Virus record (IMG/VR): IMGVR_UViG_3300018083_000446
Coordinates: 1 to 64,000 of that record
Length of the DNA stretch: 64,000 nucleotides
Source of the DNA: a virus
Direction: 5' to 3' (one strand)
Shown here: piece after piece, positions 9,534 to 18,261 of the stretch
Layout of the letters: every line of letters begins with the position of its first letter
How positions within the stretch are numbered: the stretch's first letter is position 1
The notes under the pieces: model-generated
Databases searched by the model: none
Told to the model about the DNA's origin: nothing
Seen by the model: only the letters and a program-made list of their open reading frames with translations
Translations under genes and position numbers: made by a program

Positions 9534-9822
9534 TGCCGTTCTCCTCGTATAGAGTGATGATCGTTTCAGCGTCTACGCGGAGCGCAGCCATAAGGGCAGC
9601 GTGAATTTCAGGCCGGCGGGCCCTGGCATCCCCACGTCGAATGATCCCTCGATTGAACAGTTCGTTCTGTAAGCGCGTAGTGACCTCCTCGCTCAACCCA
9701 AGGCTAGAGATGTCGGGAGGCCCTAGCAGGATACCCTGCCCCCAAGACTTTTCAGGTGCGCCGTCAGGGACGTGGACTAGGGACTTACGACCCACTCCAT
9801 CGACGTGCGTAACAGTCATCAT
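9526..9822 (-). CDS. Head-tail connector region protein, function unknown
   Basis: 98 residues. The start (ATGATG at 9822) overlaps the end of the 9819-11066 gene, and the end overlaps the tail tube start by 8 bases, so it is translationally coupled on both sides. The middle is helical (EEVTTRLQNELFNRG) with a basic RRGDARARR patch. Its place between a connector-like gene and the tube gene suggests a head completion or tail terminator role, but no family was recognised. Confidence 0.7.
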   Translation of the reverse strand: MMTVTHVDGVGRKSLVHVPDGAPEKSWGQGILLGPPDISSLGLSEEVTTRLQNELFNRGIIRRGDARARRPEIHAALMAALRVDAETIITLYEENGNA

Positions 9823-11066
9823 GCTCCTACGGAATCCCCCAATGCTTCGTTTCGTATCATTCGCCAGGCGTGCATTGCACCGCGTGTGGTGCCCAATGGA
9901 TTGTCTAACATCCTTTCAGTCACCCGATAGGATGTTCCGCCTGCTGCACTGGCGGAAGACTCCGACATATCCACACGCCAATAGTTCGAGATGTTCTCGA
10001 TGTTCCTGCAGCCACAGAATGGCCGTTCCAGGATCGACGCTGCGAACACAGCGATGGCACGCTCCCAACGAGGGTCCATCTCGTGTGATGGTCGCTTACG
10101 CGTCTGATCTCGATAGCCGGCTCGATACCAGAATCTACCGCGATCGGGTTGGCGCGCTTGAGCATACGACGTGTATTCATAGGAACCAGTCACCCCGTTC
10201 CACATAGCTGGTTGGCCGCTAATCAACCCCAGGCGATAGTCGCGTACGACTGAACACCCGAATTGAGCACCCAACCAGCACGTGGGGCACGCTTCAGTAC
10301 CGCACCCACACGAACCCCATTGGTTCTCCCACAAGAATTGTATCTGTTGACTGGGGTCGATGAACACTCGATACACGTCTACCGCGCTAACGAAGTTGGC
10401 GTTGTCAGAGCCGTCGATAGCACGTGTGGAATCCAAACGGTCCATCAAGGCTGGTATTACGAGCTGTTCACGGCGTGCTGTAATTGTAGCGAACCCGCTA
10501 GTGAACGTCACTGTTATCGGGCGGATTTCCCATTCGGGTTCACCGCCTTCGCCAGCGAAATATACACAGATTTCATCCGCATTTAGGAGTTGTGTTGCTA
10601 CGGTGATGGTAGCGGTTTCGGGGTATCCATCAGCGTCTTCGTCCGTGTACACCACAGGAGCACTGAGTGTTAGAACGGTCTTGCCTTCGATGCCGCCTGA
10701 CACCACATGGCCGTAGTCTAGTTTCACGGCCACTCCCAAACCATTGGGGGTGAACATACGTACACGGCTGAAATCCCGCGTTGAAGGACGAACGATGTTG
10801 TGTCGTTCGTCCTTCTCAAACGTGGGCAGTGGCTTGAACCCCAACCATTGCGTTATGCGTGTTTCGGCTTCCGCGATTGCAGCGGCAATAGACTCACGCG
10901 AAACACCGTCTGTCACTTGCCAATCGTGTTGCATCAACGGTTGGCCGCATGTCGTGGTAGGTGCGAGGGTTTCGTGGTAAACCCCGTTGAAGTGTAGCGG
11001 GTGCGCGCCCATGATGCGCGCAAACCGATCTAACGACAACAGGGTTCTAGCGTCGGCGCGGGCCAT
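9819..11066 (-). CDS. Probable head-tail connector/adaptor protein with a cysteine cluster
   Basis: 415 residues from ATG 11066 (MARADARTLL); that start overlaps the upstream gene by 20 bases. The protein is largely beta, with a region around residue 270-285 of closely spaced cysteines (SCGCGTEACPTCW) and a later CGC motif, suggesting a metal site. Helical C-terminal third (DPRWERAIAVFAASILERPF). Lies between a DUF1360-like membrane protein and the small 9526-9822 gene, where actinophages keep neck proteins. Family not recognised, so the role is from context. Confidence 0.65.
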   Translation of the reverse strand: MARADARTLLSLDRFARIMGAHPLHFNGVYHETLAPTTTCGQPLMQHDWQVTDGVSRESIAAAIAEAETRITQWLGFKPLPTFEKDERHNIVRPSTRDFSRVRMFTPNGLGVAVKLDYGHVVSGGIEGKTVLTLSAPVVYTDEDADGYPETATITVATQLLNADEICVYFAGEGGEPEWEIRPITVTFTSGFATITARREQLVIPALMDRLDSTRAIDGSDNANFVSAVDVYRVFIDPSQQIQFLWENQWGSCGCGTEACPTCWLGAQFGCSVVRDYRLGLISGQPAMWNGVTGSYEYTSYAQARQPDRGRFWYRAGYRDQTRKRPSHEMDPRWERAIAVFAASILERPFCGCRNIENISNYWRVDMSESSASAAGGTSYRVTERMLDNPLGTTRGAMHAWRMIRNEALGDSVGA

Positions 11067-11382
11067 TCTTGTATACCTTCTCAGACCATATGGCGAATGC
11101 GCTAGTAGCCAACCATGCAACCACAAGCCACACAGGTGTCAGCACCAACAGCAGGAGGATCAAGGCAGTCCAAATGCTCAAGCACAGAAAGCATTCAAAG
11201 ATGTTGCCATCCGGGTGTGCGATCGGTTGATCGTCTTCGTGTTTCACACCGGTCATCTCACGCAAGCGCACGATGATCTTGAAAGGGCCGGCTTCATACA
11301 TCAGGAGGTGTGTCAACCGCCATGTTGCTGCGGCTAACATCACTGCCATCAGCCAGTTGTCCGGCCTAGCGATTTCAATCAA
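11047..11382 (-). CDS. DUF1360-like membrane protein
   Basis: 111 residues with TTG as likely start (11382). Three hydrophobic stretches: about 9-28 (WLMAVMLAAATWRLTHLL), about 65-85, and about 85-102. The TWRLTHLLMYEAGPFKI motif and the FECFLCLSIW cysteine motif are those of the DUF1360 family found in sporulating bacteria and in many phages. Function unknown. A near-consensus promoter (11401-11429) lies immediately upstream, so this gene appears to lead a separate transcript of connector and tail genes. Confidence 0.75.
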   Translation of the reverse strand: MIEIARPDNWLMAVMLAAATWRLTHLLMYEAGPFKIIVRLREMTGVKHEDDQPIAHPDGNIFECFLCLSIWTALILLLLVLTPVWLVVAWLATSAFAIWSEKVYKNGPRRR

Positions 11383-11400
11383 ACCTCACCCGCCCAGCTC

Positions 11401-11429
11401 ATTATACCAGAGTCGGCCAATCGTGTCAA
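11401..11429 (-). promoter_or_regulatory. Sigma70-type promoter in the late operon
   Basis: On the minus strand: TTGACA (11429-11424), a 17-base spacer, TATAAT (11406-11401). Both hexamers match consensus exactly. The 10-mer CTTGACACGA that starts here also occurs at the promoters at 38109 and 47973. It lies in the 73-base gap between the glycosyltransferase block and the DUF1360-like gene and would start transcription of the connector-tail part of the operon. Confidence 0.75.
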
Positions 11430-11455
11430 GTGCCAACCTTTGGCTCGGCTCGCGC

Positions 11456-11773
11456 CTAGCGCGGAGGGCCCGCAGCCGCTAGCGCAGGTGATGCTTCTGT
11501 GCTGGCGTAGAGTCGAAACTCCTCTCGGTTCAGGAAGTGGTCAACATCGTCCTTGTACACCCAACGTACCTTGTGGTCAGGGTCTGACCCGAAACGATAG
11601 CGCGCACCGGTCTTCATACCAGTGTATGAAATGGGAGCGGCTGCGTCGCCAACGTATTCGATCAAAACAGCCCCGTCCTGCTGTGACGGAGTGGAAGGGT
11701 TCATCGCTTGAGCGTAGACATCGAATGAAGGTAGCGACGGAGCTCCACCACCACCAGAACAACCACAGGGCAT
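11456..11773 (-). CDS. C-terminal domain of the glycosyltransferase fusion with its own start signal
   Basis: In frame with the large glycosyltransferase gene, codon 772 is an ATG (11773-11771) preceded on the minus strand by GGGAGGAAAGA, an ideal ribosome binding site. The 105 residues that follow begin with a Cys/Gly motif (MPCGCSGGGG) and contain YTGMKTGARYRFG and a WVYKDDVDHFL segment, a compact small domain resembling stand-alone phage proteins encoded near head-tail genes. It may be made both as the tail of the fusion and as a separate protein, or the fusion may be a recent loss of a stop codon. Confidence 0.5.
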   Translation of the reverse strand: MPCGCSGGGGAPSLPSFDVYAQAMNPSTPSQQDGAVLIEYVGDAAAPISYTGMKTGARYRFGSDPDHKVRWVYKDDVDHFLNREEFRLYASTEASPALAAAGPPR

Positions 11774-14086
11774 TCTTTCCTCCCGAGTAATGTATTTCGA
11801 CCAGCGCTTGAAGATCTCTTCCTTTAGTGTCTCACGTTCCGAAAAGCCTTCTTCACGCCTTCGTCCCGTATCCATCCTGTAATGAAAGAGAGGCACAGCG
11901 AGTCTAGTGCCACAATAATCCGCCGCCACAACTTTGAGTGCGAAGTCCCAATCTTCCCACGCAGGAAGCTCTTCATCGAACCCTCCTACTTTTTCCCAGA
12001 CTGCACGCGGGTACATACAAGTGACAGGCCAAGGAAGTTGGCGGAGTACACTATCACATCCGTCCCACTCAGGGGCGTGATGGACTTCGCCGGTGTCGTG
12101 TCGGTACCAGTCGGTGTATACGAACCCGCCCACGCGATGTTGTTCGACATACATGAGCTCGAGAGCTTCGGGTTGGAAGTAGTCGTCCGCGTCAAGGAAA
12201 ACGAACGTTTCGCCTCTAGCAGCAGCCATCCCGAAGTTGCGAGCAGCACCAGCACCGATAGCGCCGGTAGTGTGGACAACATGTGCCCAAGCAGGAAGCC
12301 CAGGCAAAGGGCCACCAGTGTCGTTGACAACAATCGCTTCCCACCAGCGGAACGTTTGAGATCGTACTGAGTCGAGCGCGTCGAGTACATAGCGTTCATG
12401 GCCTGGTCCCACCGGTATGATAACCGAGACTAAACTGAATTCGTGCATCGGGATGATTGGGTCGGTTCGTTCGTCGTCCACAGGTGCTAGCCATGGAGTT
12501 AGATCGGTCTGCTTTCCCCACGGGTACCATTGGTGCCAACCCCAATCTTCCTGGGTGTTGGACATTGAGTCGGGGCGATTACGATACCTGAGGACGACTG
12601 CGTCTGTCACACGCTTCGCATTGGCTCCGAACGAGGTCGCTCGACACCAAAAGTCCGCGTCTTCCGCAGTCGGACACCGGCGGCGGTACCCACCAACTCT
12701 CTGCCATATGGAACGACGATACATCGACGTGGAACAGATCTGGTTCTGGTGTTTCATCTGGCGGCGATACTCGAACTCGGGTGGCCATGGTGACTTCCAT
12801 TCCTCTCCACTAGGCTCGATCACCGACATTGCACCGTACGCTATGTGGATAGAACGATCACGGTCCAACGCATTCGACAACACGTGCAGCACGTTGGACC
12901 CGAGCATGTTATCAGAGTCTAGTGGGACGATGTATTTGCCACGTGCGGCTGATATGCCAGCGTTCAAGGTCTCTGCTAGGTAGAGGTTCCCAGGGTTGGT
13001 GATGATGCGTACACGAGGGTTGTCTCCAGCAACCTCTCGAACGATCTGGATAGACCGGTCAGTAGATGCATCGTCAACAACGACGAGTTCCCAATCCGCT
13101 TGAGGCTGGTCCAACACCGATTTCACAGAGTCAGCGATGTACGCTTCCATGTTGTGGACAGGCATCACGACGCTGATCTTAGGGCCCGTGTGTGGTTCGA
13201 GTAGTGAACGATACAGATCGTGGTAACGACGTATCGCCACTTCCCACGTGAAGTTACGCAACACATGAGCGCGAGCCGCAGCCCCTAACCGCCTACGATG
13301 TTTGAAACAGTACTCGAGCCCCTCTACCAACGAAGCGTAGTCGTTAGCAGGCGCCAACCAGCCTGTCTCTTTGTGGATCACGATCTCGTTTTGACCGCCC
13401 CAAGCCCATCCTAGGATCGGCACGCCAGCTGCCATTGCTTCTAGCGTACCTATCCCAAACGTCTCCCGAGTGGTGCACAAGTACACACCAGCGTTCTGAA
13501 TGTAGGCCTTGTGCTCTCCGAGGCTGGACACACCAACAGCTTCGACGTTGTCAGCAGGTGGCATACCCCAGTGGACTGTCGAGATGAACTTACGATTGGG
13601 GGCCAACTTGGACAGTTCCCACAATGGAGTAGGATCACATATCGGGTCGACTCGAGTTTTGTTCCAGAGCACGTACCCTTTGTTGGCGACTGGCTCCCAC
13701 GCTGTGGGGTCTATGCCGTGGTACAACACTTGAGCGTTGATGTTAGTCCCTCGAGCGATGGCTTGCGCAACCCACTTGGACGGAGCTGTCACAACGTCGG
13801 CTGCACGCATAGCCTTGATAACGTCGCGGTTCATCTTGAGGGCCCATTTCGGCCACTCGAACCCGTACCAGTACAACCCGTGGCAATGCGACACCACAGG
13901 TATTGTAGCGTCTGCATCGGCTGCCACACCGGCGTGTGTGGCGACGAGGTCGGCTGCGCCCGGCTCATCCACGATCTCCCACCCCATTGTGGGCAACCAT
14001 TGGTTCTGAGCTTCGACGACTCGCCTTATACCACCGTCGCCACGATCCTCGCCAATGAACCGAGGGCCAATAAACAGTTTAGCCAT
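11456..14086 (-). CDS. Three-domain glycosyltransferase (GT4 + GT2 + GT2) with small C-terminal domain
   Basis: 876 residues. Residues 1-about 290 are a GT-B (GT4-like) transferase with the retaining-enzyme motif FGIGTLEAMAAGVPILG. Residues about 300-530 are a GT-A/GT2 domain (ISVVMPVHNMEAYI, VVVDDAST, and DSDNM as the DxD-type metal site). Residues about 555-770 are a second GT2 domain (VSVIIPVGPGHERY, LDADDYF). A small unrelated domain follows (residue 772 on). Such a protein could add several sugars in series. It sits last in a run of seven carbohydrate genes with 4-8 base overlaps, inside the virion gene operon, so the acceptor may be a phage structural protein; that is inference. Confidence 0.85.
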   Translation of the reverse strand: MAKLFIGPRFIGEDRGDGGIRRVVEAQNQWLPTMGWEIVDEPGAADLVATHAGVAADADATIPVVSHCHGLYWYGFEWPKWALKMNRDVIKAMRAADVVTAPSKWVAQAIARGTNINAQVLYHGIDPTAWEPVANKGYVLWNKTRVDPICDPTPLWELSKLAPNRKFISTVHWGMPPADNVEAVGVSSLGEHKAYIQNAGVYLCTTRETFGIGTLEAMAAGVPILGWAWGGQNEIVIHKETGWLAPANDYASLVEGLEYCFKHRRRLGAAARAHVLRNFTWEVAIRRYHDLYRSLLEPHTGPKISVVMPVHNMEAYIADSVKSVLDQPQADWELVVVDDASTDRSIQIVREVAGDNPRVRIITNPGNLYLAETLNAGISAARGKYIVPLDSDNMLGSNVLHVLSNALDRDRSIHIAYGAMSVIEPSGEEWKSPWPPEFEYRRQMKHQNQICSTSMYRRSIWQRVGGYRRRCPTAEDADFWCRATSFGANAKRVTDAVVLRYRNRPDSMSNTQEDWGWHQWYPWGKQTDLTPWLAPVDDERTDPIIPMHEFSLVSVIIPVGPGHERYVLDALDSVRSQTFRWWEAIVVNDTGGPLPGLPAWAHVVHTTGAIGAGAARNFGMAAARGETFVFLDADDYFQPEALELMYVEQHRVGGFVYTDWYRHDTGEVHHAPEWDGCDSVLRQLPWPVTCMYPRAVWEKVGGFDEELPAWEDWDFALKVVAADYCGTRLAVPLFHYRMDTGRRREEGFSERETLKEEIFKRWSKYITREERMPCGCSGGGGAPSLPSFDVYAQAMNPSTPSQQDGAVLIEYVGDAAAPISYTGMKTGARYRFGSDPDHKVRWVYKDDVDHFLNREEFRLYASTEASPALAAAGPPR

Positions 14087-14546
14087 TCACATACACCTGC
14101 ACGTATCCTGGCAACGACCCCGCGACATTGGTCCAAGACCTTTGCAGGTCATTGGTCTTGTCCTCATCGAAGCGGAGTTTGCCACACACTAGTTCACCTT
14201 TTCCAAATGGAAAAGCTCGCGCAACTACGTAGTGCCCTTCGAGCGCGACGTAAGGTGCCGCGTCCAACGGACTGTGGATAGACGTGACCAGATCGAACTG
14301 GCCTATAATTTCACCAATGATTAACCGTGCATACAGCCTCGCATCTCGTTTTACGTCTGGATCGAATGTTTGGCCAATGGAGGGTTTACAACCGAACATG
14401 CGTGCGGCTCGCACCATGTATCCGTTGTGGCATGCTAGGTCGAGGTACGAGCGTGGGATACCCAGGCATGCAAACATGGCATGCATGGCACGCTCACTAG
14501 CCTCGCGCACTTCAGTAGACGGGTCGATCACCGACTTCGTACTCAC
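14079..14546 (-). CDS. SAM-dependent methyltransferase-like protein
   Basis: 155 residues. Motif I-like YLDLACHNGYMVRAARMFG (about 38-56) followed by a DPDV segment and FDLVTS, an arrangement of class I methyltransferases, but shorter than most. The start overlaps the next glycosyltransferase by 35 bases. One copy of the 16-bp palindrome lies inside the coding sequence (14199-14214) and encodes AFPFGKGE in frame. Possible sugar O-methyltransferase given its neighbours; the catalytic assignment is tentative. Confidence 0.6.
   Translation of the reverse strand: MSTKSVIDPSTEVREASERAMHAMFACLGIPRSYLDLACHNGYMVRAARMFGCKPSIGQTFDPDVKRDARLYARLIIGEIIGQFDLVTSIHSPLDAAPYVALEGHYVVARAFPFGKGELVCGKLRFDEDKTNDLQRSWTNVAGSLPGYVQVYVNG
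14199..14214. repeat. Palindromic element, copy 2 (inside a coding region)
   Basis: TTTTCCAAATGGAAAA, here read through as part of the methyltransferase-like gene. This is the only copy that is clearly within a gene. Confidence 0.9.
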
Positions 14547-15183
14547 CTATGTGCTCCCAAGGCCCCACTAGATTCAACGCTGCAGCGCGTAGCCCATTGT
14601 GCATGTTGCAACGATCAGAGTAGTCGCGTTCACAGACGTACGCATCCACCCCTTCAAGGAACGGACCGACCTTTTCGTAGAACCGCTTCGACGCCAGGAA
14701 CGGACGCGTCCCGAATACGAACCCACTCCCGAACTCTAGGTGGAGCCACCACCCAGGTCCAACCGTGAACTTGGTGAAACACGGTAGGTTAGGGTGTATC
14801 GGTCCTAGACGTACGAAGTCGTATTCTTCTTCGCGTATCAACCAGATTGCTTTATCGAGATTGATTGAGCCTCGATCATACGAATCTTGGAGTTCCCAAT
14901 CGTCAGTAGTGTACAGCCAAAGTTCGTTGTGCGCCACTCTAGCCAACGCTCGATTGAGGGATGCCCCAATGCCACCGTGCGGCCCGGTTACGATTGAAAC
15001 GTCCTCGCCGGGGAAATGCGTGATGTTAGGCGTCACAGGCGATCCATCGTCCGCTATGATGTATCGAATGGTCTCCGTGCGACATTTGAGGTTCTCCACC
15101 AACGCATCTAGGCAAGTCTGGGCGTAGGCGTGGCGTGGAGCGCTGGGTTCGGGGTTGTACGTAGTCATGACCACCGCTACCAT
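14512..15183 (-). CDS. GT2-family glycosyltransferase
   Basis: 223 residues with VAVVMTTYNPEP at the N-terminus, a nucleotide-binding YIIADDGSP and LWLYTTDDWEL in place of a canonical DxD, all features of GT-A fold family 2 enzymes. Short for the family; lacks membrane segments, so it is cytoplasmic. Its start overlaps the end of the 15177-15878 gene. Third of four glycosyltransferase genes in a row (reading 5' to 3' on the minus strand). Donor and acceptor cannot be read from sequence. Confidence 0.8.
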   Translation of the reverse strand: MVAVVMTTYNPEPSAPRHAYAQTCLDALVENLKCRTETIRYIIADDGSPVTPNITHFPGEDVSIVTGPHGGIGASLNRALARVAHNELWLYTTDDWELQDSYDRGSINLDKAIWLIREEEYDFVRLGPIHPNLPCFTKFTVGPGWWLHLEFGSGFVFGTRPFLASKRFYEKVGPFLEGVDAYVCERDYSDRCNMHNGLRAAALNLVGPWEHIGEYEVGDRPVY

Positions 15184-15878
15184 GATCGTTCGGCTCCTAT
15201 GTGCACGAACAGATCACCGTAGGGTTTGACTTCTTGTACGGGCCAGATCACGCCTTGACGCGCTTCAGAAATGTGCGCCACGGCGAACTCGGTCTGGCCT
15301 GGTTCGAGCCCCTCAGGCCAAGGACCCACGCTTCTCTCCCAACCCACTGTCTCGATCCTGGGGTGGCCAGAAAAAACGTGAGGTTCAGCTGATGATGGAT
15401 CGAGTCGTAACCATAGACGACCGTGGCTGGAGGCGAATTCACCGCGGAGTGGCTGAGTGAAACCCAAGTATCCCAACCGCATGCAGCCAGCGCCGAGTTC
15501 GTTAAGCGCTCCGATGAAGAGGTCAAGGTCGAGCTCACGTGTCAACTCCCAATCATCTTCCAGAACCAGAACATGGCTGGCAAAGTTGTGTACTAGCTGT
15601 GTCGCCAAGTTGTAGTTCGCCCCATAGCCTGAACGACGTGAATTCGATGTGGTCACTAGCTCGAGCGGGATGGGCGACGTGTCGGTGATCTCGTGGAGCG
15701 TTTGAATGTACTCGTCCGTATCGCCGTCACTGGCAATGTGCACGGACAGCGCTCCGCTCGTGCGCACGTGTGCCAACGCAGACGTGAGCGTCGTTTTGGC
15801 ATACTCGAGGCGCCCGTACGTCAACAACATGATGCACACGTTACTCATTGGGGTCCTCTTGACGAGGCACCCATTCAC
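15177..15878 (-). CDS. GT2-like glycosyltransferase
   Basis: 233 residues. The N-terminus NVCIMLLTYGRLEYAKTTL and the motif VLVLEDDWELT (an acidic metal-binding motif) mark a GT-A fold. The preferred start is uncertain: an internal Met (MSNVCIM) some 10 codons in, close to the end of the preceding gene, may be the true one. Overlaps both neighbours, so it belongs to the same coupled set. Acceptor unknown. Confidence 0.75.
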   Translation of the reverse strand: MNGCLVKRTPMSNVCIMLLTYGRLEYAKTTLTSALAHVRTSGALSVHIASDGDTDEYIQTLHEITDTSPIPLELVTTSNSRRSGYGANYNLATQLVHNFASHVLVLEDDWELTRELDLDLFIGALNELGAGCMRLGYLGFTQPLRGEFASSHGRLWLRLDPSSAEPHVFSGHPRIETVGWERSVGPWPEGLEPGQTEFAVAHISEARQGVIWPVQEVKPYGDLFVHIGAERSW

Positions 15879-16533
15879 GTGTTACGAGATCACGTGTCTC
15901 CAGGATAACCCCTTGCCACGATGCCTTCGAGGCCGTATCGGCTTCAGCGTGACGACGGTAGTTGTAGAGTGGAGCGCCGTTGGCAACTGGCCAGTGACGA
16001 CCTGCACGAGGGTAATTCCCGATGATGATCGAAAGGAGTGCGGCATCCGGAGCACCCGACGCTGATTGAACTGGAAAACCACCCGTTCGTCGCCACAACG
16101 ACTTAGTAACCATTGCCGCATTACAGGCGAGCTCCTGGGTCTCACCGGTGTCCGAATAACGAACACCCACGTAGTAGTAACCGTACGGATCGCCTTGACG
16201 CGCTTGGTATTCCTTGACGCACTCTTCGATACAAGTAGGCTCGAGCCAATCATCCGACCCCAGCATAAAAACGAGTTCGCTCGGCGCAACCGCGACACCG
16301 ATGTTGAATGCATGTGCTACCCCCAGGTACCAAGGGCTCTTCCACACAGAGTACGCCAGGTCACTGGGGACCATGTGTAGGCTGACATCAGCCATGTCGT
16401 CTACGATCTGGAGATGGATACCCCCATGCGACAGATGGTTCCACGTTTGGTCGCTCACTGAACGGATGCACTCGTCCAACCACCTACGATTAGACGGGTT
16501 AGGGCCGACAGGGATCGTAACGGTCACCATCAT
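15841..16533 (-). CDS. GT2-family glycosyltransferase
   Basis: 230 residues starting MMVTVTIPVGPNPSN, then LQIVDDMAD and FMLGSDDWLEPTC, the classic GT2 donor-binding and DxD-type motifs. Start ATG overlaps the stop of the reductase gene by 4 bases. It would transfer a sugar from a nucleotide donor, perhaps the deoxy sugar made by the two upstream short-chain dehydrogenases. Confidence 0.82.
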   Translation of the reverse strand: MMVTVTIPVGPNPSNRRWLDECIRSVSDQTWNHLSHGGIHLQIVDDMADVSLHMVPSDLAYSVWKSPWYLGVAHAFNIGVAVAPSELVFMLGSDDWLEPTCIEECVKEYQARQGDPYGYYYVGVRYSDTGETQELACNAAMVTKSLWRRTGGFPVQSASGAPDAALLSIIIGNYPRAGRHWPVANGAPLYNYRRHAEADTASKASWQGVILETRDLVTREWVPRQEDPNE

Positions 16534-17336
16534 ACCGTAATTGGTTCTCGATCGTAGGCTTCGACCAACCGCGTGAGGTCGCGCAGCAGACTAACCGTCG
16601 GTTTGAGGCCTCGATACACTATAGGTTCGTCCACTGGAACGATGTTGATATCCTTGGCGAACGCATCCTTGAGGTCCAGTAGCAGTTGGTACTTCGTCGT
16701 GACGGGCGCTGCCACGTGGTACAGGCTAGGGCTCATGTGGAACATCTTGATGAGCATATCTGCCACATCGTAGACCGTACTACCCGCCCAATACGCCTGC
16801 GTGTAACCTTCGATGGTGGCACCGGCTGGTTGATCCAGGAACCACCGTAGCAACCCGTGCTGCAACCCGATGAACGACGTACGAACGATAACGGTATCAG
16901 GGACTTCACCCATCACTTTGCTACGCCCGTAGAGGTTGATCGGGTCTGTACGATCGAGTATGCTTCGCAACCCAGGTGCGTACCCGCTGAACACGCAGTC
17001 AGTAGATACCAGGATCACTTTAGAAGCGTGGAACACGTCCTTCACAACCCACGGCCCGAGCGCGTTGGCACGCACCATATCGGAAGGCATGTGCAACCCT
17101 GTCATGTGATGCGGCGTAAGGCCTGCGCAATTCACGACGACGTGAGGGTGGATAGCACCTTCTACCTTACGCATGGCGTCCCAGTCGGAGATATCATGCT
17201 CCGAACCTGTTACCCACGTCTGGTACTTGGCTAGGCGCGCCGCTGTCGCAACAGCACGCCCGAGCATACCACGCCCGCCTAACACCAACACTCGACCCTT
17301 GAAACCTTCGGGTTCTTTGAGTTCGACTTCAGACAC
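16530..17336 (-). CDS. NAD(P)-dependent nucleotide-sugar reductase (RmlD/CapF-like SDR)
   Basis: 268 residues. Rossmann motif LVLGGRGMLGRAVATAA (about 16-32), NCAGLTPHH, the STDCVFSG serine motif and the YGRSKVMGE Tyr-x3-Lys catalytic pair, in the order seen in dTDP-4-dehydrorhamnose reductases and related extended SDRs. It follows a 4,6-dehydratase-like gene with an 8-base overlap, so together they could convert a 4-keto-6-deoxy intermediate to a deoxy sugar nucleotide. Which sugar is made is not decided by sequence. Confidence 0.82.
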   Translation of the reverse strand: MSEVELKEPEGFKGRVLVLGGRGMLGRAVATAARLAKYQTWVTGSEHDISDWDAMRKVEGAIHPHVVVNCAGLTPHHMTGLHMPSDMVRANALGPWVVKDVFHASKVILVSTDCVFSGYAPGLRSILDRTDPINLYGRSKVMGEVPDTVIVRTSFIGLQHGLLRWFLDQPAGATIEGYTQAYWAGSTVYDVADMLIKMFHMSPSLYHVAAPVTTKYQLLLDLKDAFAKDINIVPVDEPIVYRGLKPTVSLLRDLTRLVEAYDREPITV

Positions 17337-18261
17337 CTTCGCTCTCCCTTATCATCTGGACTAGCTCTGTGCGGGAGAGCGGTTCGGCTAGATTGGAACT
17401 CATCGTAGGTAGTTCGCGTGTGTAGTCCTCGCTACCTGGCGGCATGATGGCGTAGAAGTTGTCGTACGCCTTGGTGCGATAGAGTTCGTAGTGGGTGATG
17501 AGGTCTTCGTGCTGCTTTTCACCAGGACGCTTCCCAACTACTTGGATTCGCCCAGCCTCGAACTCAGACCCACACACTTCCAACACAGCGTGCGCTATGT
17601 CGATCATACGTGCAGCGCGTGGGACAGGGACCGTGATCGAACCTCTAGGGGCGGCGAATGCCTTGACGATGGTATCCACAGCATCGTTGATGCTCATCCA
17701 GAACCTGGTCATGTCAGGGTCTGTTACACGAATGCAACCGTCTTCGCGGAATTGTTCACGCATGACAGGCACGACAGACCCAGTCGAACCAATGACGTTC
17801 CCGTAACGACACGCGTTGTACCCGTACTCAGATACCAGGCGTTCCATGAGCGCCTTGGTGATCCCATACGTGTTGACTGGCTGTGCAGCTTTGTCGGTGG
17901 ATATGGCTACCAAGCTTGCCATGTGTACGGTACGTGCGGCGTGCAACACGGTGCCTGATCCGACGACGTTCACCCTAGCGAACTCGTCTACGTTGAACTC
18001 ACCTTCGGGGATGAACTTCGCAGCTGCAGCGTGAATCACTGCATCGTGGCCTACCATCAGGTTCTGGACACGACCCAAGTCTGTGATATCCCCAAGCACG
18101 AATCGTGCATCGGGGAACTGTTGTGCACAACGGTATTGCTTTTCCTCGTCACGTGAGAGGATAGTGAACTTGGCGGGCCAACCGTCGCGCTGTGCACGAC
18201 GTAGAATCCCGCGACCCAAGTAACCAGTCCCCCCGGTGATCAAGATATTGCCTTTCAGCAT
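17329..18261 (-). CDS. Nucleotide-sugar 4,6-dehydratase (FlaA1/CapE-like SDR)
   Basis: 310 residues from ATG 18261, which overlaps the stop of the repeat-protein gene (TGATG). Motifs in order: ITGGTGYLGRGILRRA (NAD binding), HAAAAKFIPEGE, STDKAAQPVNTYGITKALME (S/T-D-K and YxxxK catalytic residues), RYGNVIGSTGSVVPVM, MTRFWM and GEKQHEDLI. This series is characteristic of UDP-GlcNAc 4,6-dehydratases. It is the first gene of the carbohydrate block, and its coupling to a virion protein gene suggests that glycan synthesis is timed with virion assembly. Confidence 0.87.
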   Translation of the reverse strand: MLKGNILITGGTGYLGRGILRRAQRDGWPAKFTILSRDEEKQYRCAQQFPDARFVLGDITDLGRVQNLMVGHDAVIHAAAAKFIPEGEFNVDEFARVNVVGSGTVLHAARTVHMASLVAISTDKAAQPVNTYGITKALMERLVSEYGYNACRYGNVIGSTGSVVPVMREQFREDGCIRVTDPDMTRFWMSINDAVDTIVKAFAAPRGSITVPVPRAARMIDIAHAVLEVCGSEFEAGRIQVVGKRPGEKQHEDLITHYELYRTKAYDNFYAIMPPGSEDYTRELPTMSSNLAEPLSRTELVQMIRESEGV

